The position numbers and the translations under genes are program-made. Positions 61,734 through 64,000 of a stretch of 64,000 nucleotides of DNA are shown piece after piece. The stretch's first letter is position 1. Each line of letters begins with the position of its first letter. The DNA lies in contig JBCBHO010000001.1 of NCBI GenBank assembly GCA_038525525.1, positions 372,001 to 436,000 on the forward strand, read 5' to 3'. Source of the stretch: Shimia_B sp038525525 (GTDB lineage: Bacteria; Pseudomonadota; Alphaproteobacteria; Rhodobacterales; Rhodobacteraceae). Under the pieces are notes generated by a model, which made no database searches, had not been told where the DNA came from, and saw only the letters and a list, made by a program, of their open reading frames with translations.

Positions 61734-62275
61734 ACTGGCCCCCAGACCCGTCGCGCAAAGCGCCAGAGCGGCGGCAAGAGCCGAAAAGGAACAAAGGTGA
61801 CGACGGCGCGGGCCTGTCCTTCAAAGACAGCGCGGTCGAAGACGGGAACCACTTGGAATTCCGCGCGTGGCAGAGCCCCCGCGCACGCCGCAAGGGGGGA
61901 GAGGTAGCCATAGAGCTGCCCCGTTTCCGCCGGATCGCCGGTGCCGATGCGGCCTTCGACCCTCAGCAGGTCGATCCGAAAACAGCCGAGGACGTCCAAA
62001 AGCAAACGTGGTAGGGCCACAGCAACCCTCTGCCCCCCACGTGCCGGGCGCTTGGGGCGCTTTGGGTCCTTTGTGGACGCCTGCTTCTTCGCTCCGCCAC
62101 CGCGCAGCGGGATGGCAGGACCCTTGGCCCCGAAGGGCCGAAGGGTCGCGATGAACGCAACATCACCTGACATCTGCGCCGATATCTCCACCCGCCACGG
62201 CACTGCGAGGGCCGCCAATGCCGCGACGAGGACGAAAAGAAACGCCCACAGGATCACGGTGAGCGCAACAGCCAT
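61727..62275 (-). CDS. DUF2953 family membrane-anchored protein
   Basis: 182 aa. N-terminal membrane segment VILWAFLFVLVAALAALAV, then beta-rich IATLRPFGAKGPAIPLRGGG, a basic linker, and LLLDVLGCFRIDLLRVEGRI, typical of DUF2953. In spore formers a DUF2953 gene neighbours gerW/ytfJ, and the same pairing is seen here 6 nt downstream of the GerW-like gene. Function unknown. Confidence 0.72.
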   Translation of the reverse strand: MAVALTVILWAFLFVLVAALAALAVPWRVEISAQMSGDVAFIATLRPFGAKGPAIPLRGGGAKKQASTKDPKRPKRPARGGQRVAVALPRLLLDVLGCFRIDLLRVEGRIGTGDPAETGQLYGYLSPLAACAGALPRAEFQVVPVFDRAVFEGQARAVVTFVPFRLLPPLWRFARRVWGPVW

Positions 62276-62281
62276 GGGGGA

Positions 62282-62629
62282 TTATCCCCCCGTCCCGCGC
62301 TCTGCGGCCTTGTCGATGGCCTTTCCAGCCGTGGCCCCGAGTACCTCGGCCAGGGTCGTCATCGCGCCCTGAACGGATTCAACCCGGGCACCTTCCTGAT
62401 CGATGATGATCGCGCCAAGCGGCTTGATCCCGCCCCCGCCCCCTGTCCCGGCCCCGTTGCCGGTCTTCGCCCCAGCGGTGCCACCTGCCCCGAACCCGAA
62501 GCCATAGCTGACGATCGGGATGACGGTCGCGCCATCTTTCTCGATCGGGTCACCGAGCACGTTCTCGGCGTTCAAGAGCCGATTCAGCTCTTCCACCGTG
62601 CCCTTGAGCAGCGTCTCTACATCTTCCAT
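62282..62629 (-). CDS. GerW/YtfJ family protein
   Basis: 115 aa from MEDVETLLKGTVEELNRLLN (AGGA 7 nt upstream); the longer frame is discarded. Family pattern AENVLGDPIEKDGATVIPIV, SYGFGFGAGGTAGAKTGNG and the Gly-rich stretch before KPLGAIIIDQEGARVESV. YtfJ/GerW is a sporulation protein in Firmicutes, but homologues occur in non-sporulating Proteobacteria without a known role. Heads a three-gene unit with DUF2953 and the small protein. Confidence 0.78.
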   Translation of the reverse strand: MEDVETLLKGTVEELNRLLNAENVLGDPIEKDGATVIPIVSYGFGFGAGGTAGAKTGNGAGTGGGGGIKPLGAIIIDQEGARVESVQGAMTTLAEVLGATAGKAIDKAAERGTGG

Positions 62630-62711
62630 CGAAGGATCCTCCAGAAAGCTCAGATGCCGCAGCCTAGATCGGTCTTCAGGTCCCGGCTTGACCTGCGTCA
62701 ATCGTGTGGTT

Positions 62712-63557
62712 CTAGGAACCGGCTGTTGGGAAAGAGATCGACGTGACCTCCGCGATGAAGAACGGAAAGTAGGCGTCGGTACCGAAGAAGTTTCCGGCCT
62801 CCACCTGCGTGGGCAGGCGGAAGCCGCCGAAGTCGCGAAAAGCCGAGACCGTGCCGCCGAAAGGTTGCAGCTGGAATGTCGCGTCCGGGTTCGCATCGCT
62901 CCACCGGTCCAAGCTCACCGTTTCTGGCAGCCCCCCGGCGGACAGCGTCACATCCACGGTCTGCTCAAGATCGCCATGGCGCACAGCAACGCGGAGCGTG
63001 GTGTCAGACAATGCCTCCCACGTCACGTCCGGCCCGGGCATCAGGGCGGCAGGGCTCCAAAAGACAGCCTCCGCAACATAGCGGCCAAAGGCCGAGCGCC
63101 GGTGATCGTCGGTCCCGCCTGCCCGCGCGACGGGCGCGAGGCCAAGCGCCCAAAAGCGCGTCCAGCGTCCGCTGTCTGAGCCTGAAATGCCACCGCGCCC
63201 AAGGGGGACTGCCATGGCCCAGTGAAAGCCCTCCGGTGCCGCCAGAACCTCGCGGGCGCGCATGGGCAGGTACCGGTGGCTCTCGTTGTTGCCGATCCCG
63301 AAACGCCCCGCCATCTCGATCCGGGCCACGGTATGAAGTGGGGTGCCCGCGGCGATCATCGCGGTGAAATAGGCCCTCACCGGCGCGGGAAGCTCCGCGA
63401 CAAGGTCGGGGTGAAAGGGCGCGGGCGCGCGGGGCTGCAACGCCAAGAGGCGAGATACCTCCGCGCGGTCCTGCCTCAGGTCGGACAGCCGCCACAGCGC
63501 GAGGCCGACAAACGTCAGCAGCAAGAACACTGCCGCAAGAAAAAGCAGGGGTTTCAT
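62712..63557 (-). CDS. Membrane-anchored protein, DUF6544-like
   Basis: 281 aa from MKPLLFLAAVFLLLTFVGLA, an N-terminal membrane anchor. Body with LPAPVRAYFTAMIAAGTPLH, IEMAGRFGIGNNESHRYLPM and AYFPFFIAEVTSISFPTA near the end, resembling DUF6544 (tentative). Likely periplasmic-facing. Divergent from the flavoprotein gene; the perfect TTGACA dyad lies 60 nt upstream. Confidence 0.65.
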   Translation of the reverse strand: MKPLLFLAAVFLLLTFVGLALWRLSDLRQDRAEVSRLLALQPRAPAPFHPDLVAELPAPVRAYFTAMIAAGTPLHTVARIEMAGRFGIGNNESHRYLPMRAREVLAAPEGFHWAMAVPLGRGGISGSDSGRWTRFWALGLAPVARAGGTDDHRRSAFGRYVAEAVFWSPAALMPGPDVTWEALSDTTLRVAVRHGDLEQTVDVTLSAGGLPETVSLDRWSDANPDATFQLQPFGGTVSAFRDFGGFRLPTQVEAGNFFGTDAYFPFFIAEVTSISFPTAGS

Positions 63558-63616
63558 CTGGGGTTTCCCGTGGCCGTCGAAGACGCCCCACCTTGCTCCC
63601 CGCTGCCGCCGCCCTG

Positions 63617-63630
63617 TTGACAAATGTCAA
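63617..63630. promoter_or_regulatory. Perfect TTGAC-N4-GTCAA box
   Basis: TTGACA-AA-TGTCAA, a perfect Crp/Fnr-family half-site pair, 60 nt upstream of the 62712 gene start and 53 nt before the flavoprotein start. Sequence match to the Nnr/Dnr consensus TTGAC-N4-GTCAA is exact. The Crp/Fnr regulator at 57239 is an obvious candidate ligand. Confidence 0.6.
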
Positions 63631-63682
63631 GGCGCGCCCCGCCGGGAGTTCCTAGGCTTCCCGCAATATGATGGAGGCAAAG

Positions 63683-64000
63683 ATGACCAAGCCACAACCC
63701 AAACTGTCGCGACGCGATCTTCTGGCGTTGGGTCTCGCGGGATCTGCGGCGAGCCTCGCCGCGGGCACTGCCACGACCGTGGCGGCCCAGCCCACCATTC
63801 CCACATCCGCCCGGATCGTGATCCTTGGCGCGGGCGCGGCGGGCACCGCGCTGGCCAATCGCCTATCCCGGCGGCTCGACGGCGCGCAGATCACGCTCGT
63901 CGATGGCCGGGCAGAACATTGGTATCAGCCGGGGCTCAGCCTTGTTGCGGCAGGATTGAAGCCCGCCAATTACGTCATCAGCCAGACCACCGACTGGCTG
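63683..64000 (+). CDS. Tat-exported FAD oxidoreductase, sulfide:quinone reductase/FCSD-like, partial
   Basis: First 106 codons of a gene running off the right edge. ATG 63683 has GGAGG nearby; ATGs at 63668 and 63671 are in frame but less well placed. Twin-arginine signal MTKPQPKLSRRDLLALGLA, then after VAAQ the dinucleotide fold SARIVILGAGAAGTALANRL and EHWYQPGLSLVAAGLKP, a pattern of sulfide:quinone oxidoreductases and flavocytochrome c sulfide dehydrogenases. It could oxidise sulfide in the periplasm (inference). Confidence 0.75.
   Translation, partial: MTKPQPKLSRRDLLALGLAGSAASLAAGTATTVAAQPTIPTSARIVILGAGAAGTALANRLSRRLDGAQITLVDGRAEHWYQPGLSLVAAGLKPANYVISQTTDWL

Overview
The window is high-GC, densely packed chromosomal DNA from an alphaproteobacterium, most likely a Rhodobacterales (Roseobacter/Paracoccus group) member. 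The reasons are a complete bhc (beta-hydroxyaspartate cycle) cluster, several solute-binding-protein ABC importers, an MttB-superfamily methyltransferase, and many translationally coupled operons with 1 to 20 nt overlaps (often ATGA or TGATG). No rRNA, tRNA, CRISPR array or intact insertion sequence was recognised. The host is a metabolically versatile heterotroph, and most of the window is transport plus catabolism.

Layout. 1-2.85 kb: left end of a type I secretion operon (ATPase/permease cut by the window edge, then a TolC-like outer membrane protein). 3.1-7.6 kb: a SulP anion transporter with STAS and cyclic-nucleotide-binding domains, a DUF3307 membrane protein, and a cyclic-nucleotide-binding patatin-like phospholipase. 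7.66-13.0 kb: bhcDCBA with the divergent IclR regulator bhcR, giving glyoxylate/glycolate assimilation through aspartate. 13.0-22.6 kb: one long operon for hydroxyquinol-type aromatic catabolism (maleylacetate reductase, branched-chain-type ABC importer, FAD monooxygenase, intradiol dioxygenase) under a divergent LysR regulator that has a TTAT-N11-ATAA box. 22.6-28.6 kb: an amine/imino-acid operon (GntR, DapA-family lyase, aldehyde dehydrogenase, MttB-like methyltransferase, FAD oxidoreductase).

28.9-35.5 kb: an island of exported proteins of unknown function, including a trypsin-like protease and a secreted protein with FG-repeat low complexity. This is the best candidate for an undescribed system. 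35.7-39.5 kb: homogentisate dioxygenase, a metallo-beta-lactamase-fold hydrolase and an S41 peptidase. 39.6-45.8 kb: a sugar ABC importer operon with an embedded GH63-like glycosidase and two unusual permeases. 45.8-57.05 kb: a divergent sugar or sugar-acid regulon with a second sugar ABC importer, a Tm-1-like protein, two class II aldolases, a GntR regulator, a lactonase-like hydrolase, a HAD phosphatase and an FGGY kinase. 57.2-64 kb: a Crp/Fnr regulator and several genes whose upstream regions carry TTGAC-N4-GTCAA-like boxes, an amidohydrolase/APC permease pair, a GerW/DUF2953 group, and the start of a Tat-exported sulfide:quinone-reductase-like flavoprotein.

Regulatory themes visible directly are: a GC-rich hairpin after the binding-protein gene of all three ABC systems; TGTATGCA-type operators at both GntR genes; and Crp/Fnr-type half-site pairs clustered in the last 7 kb.
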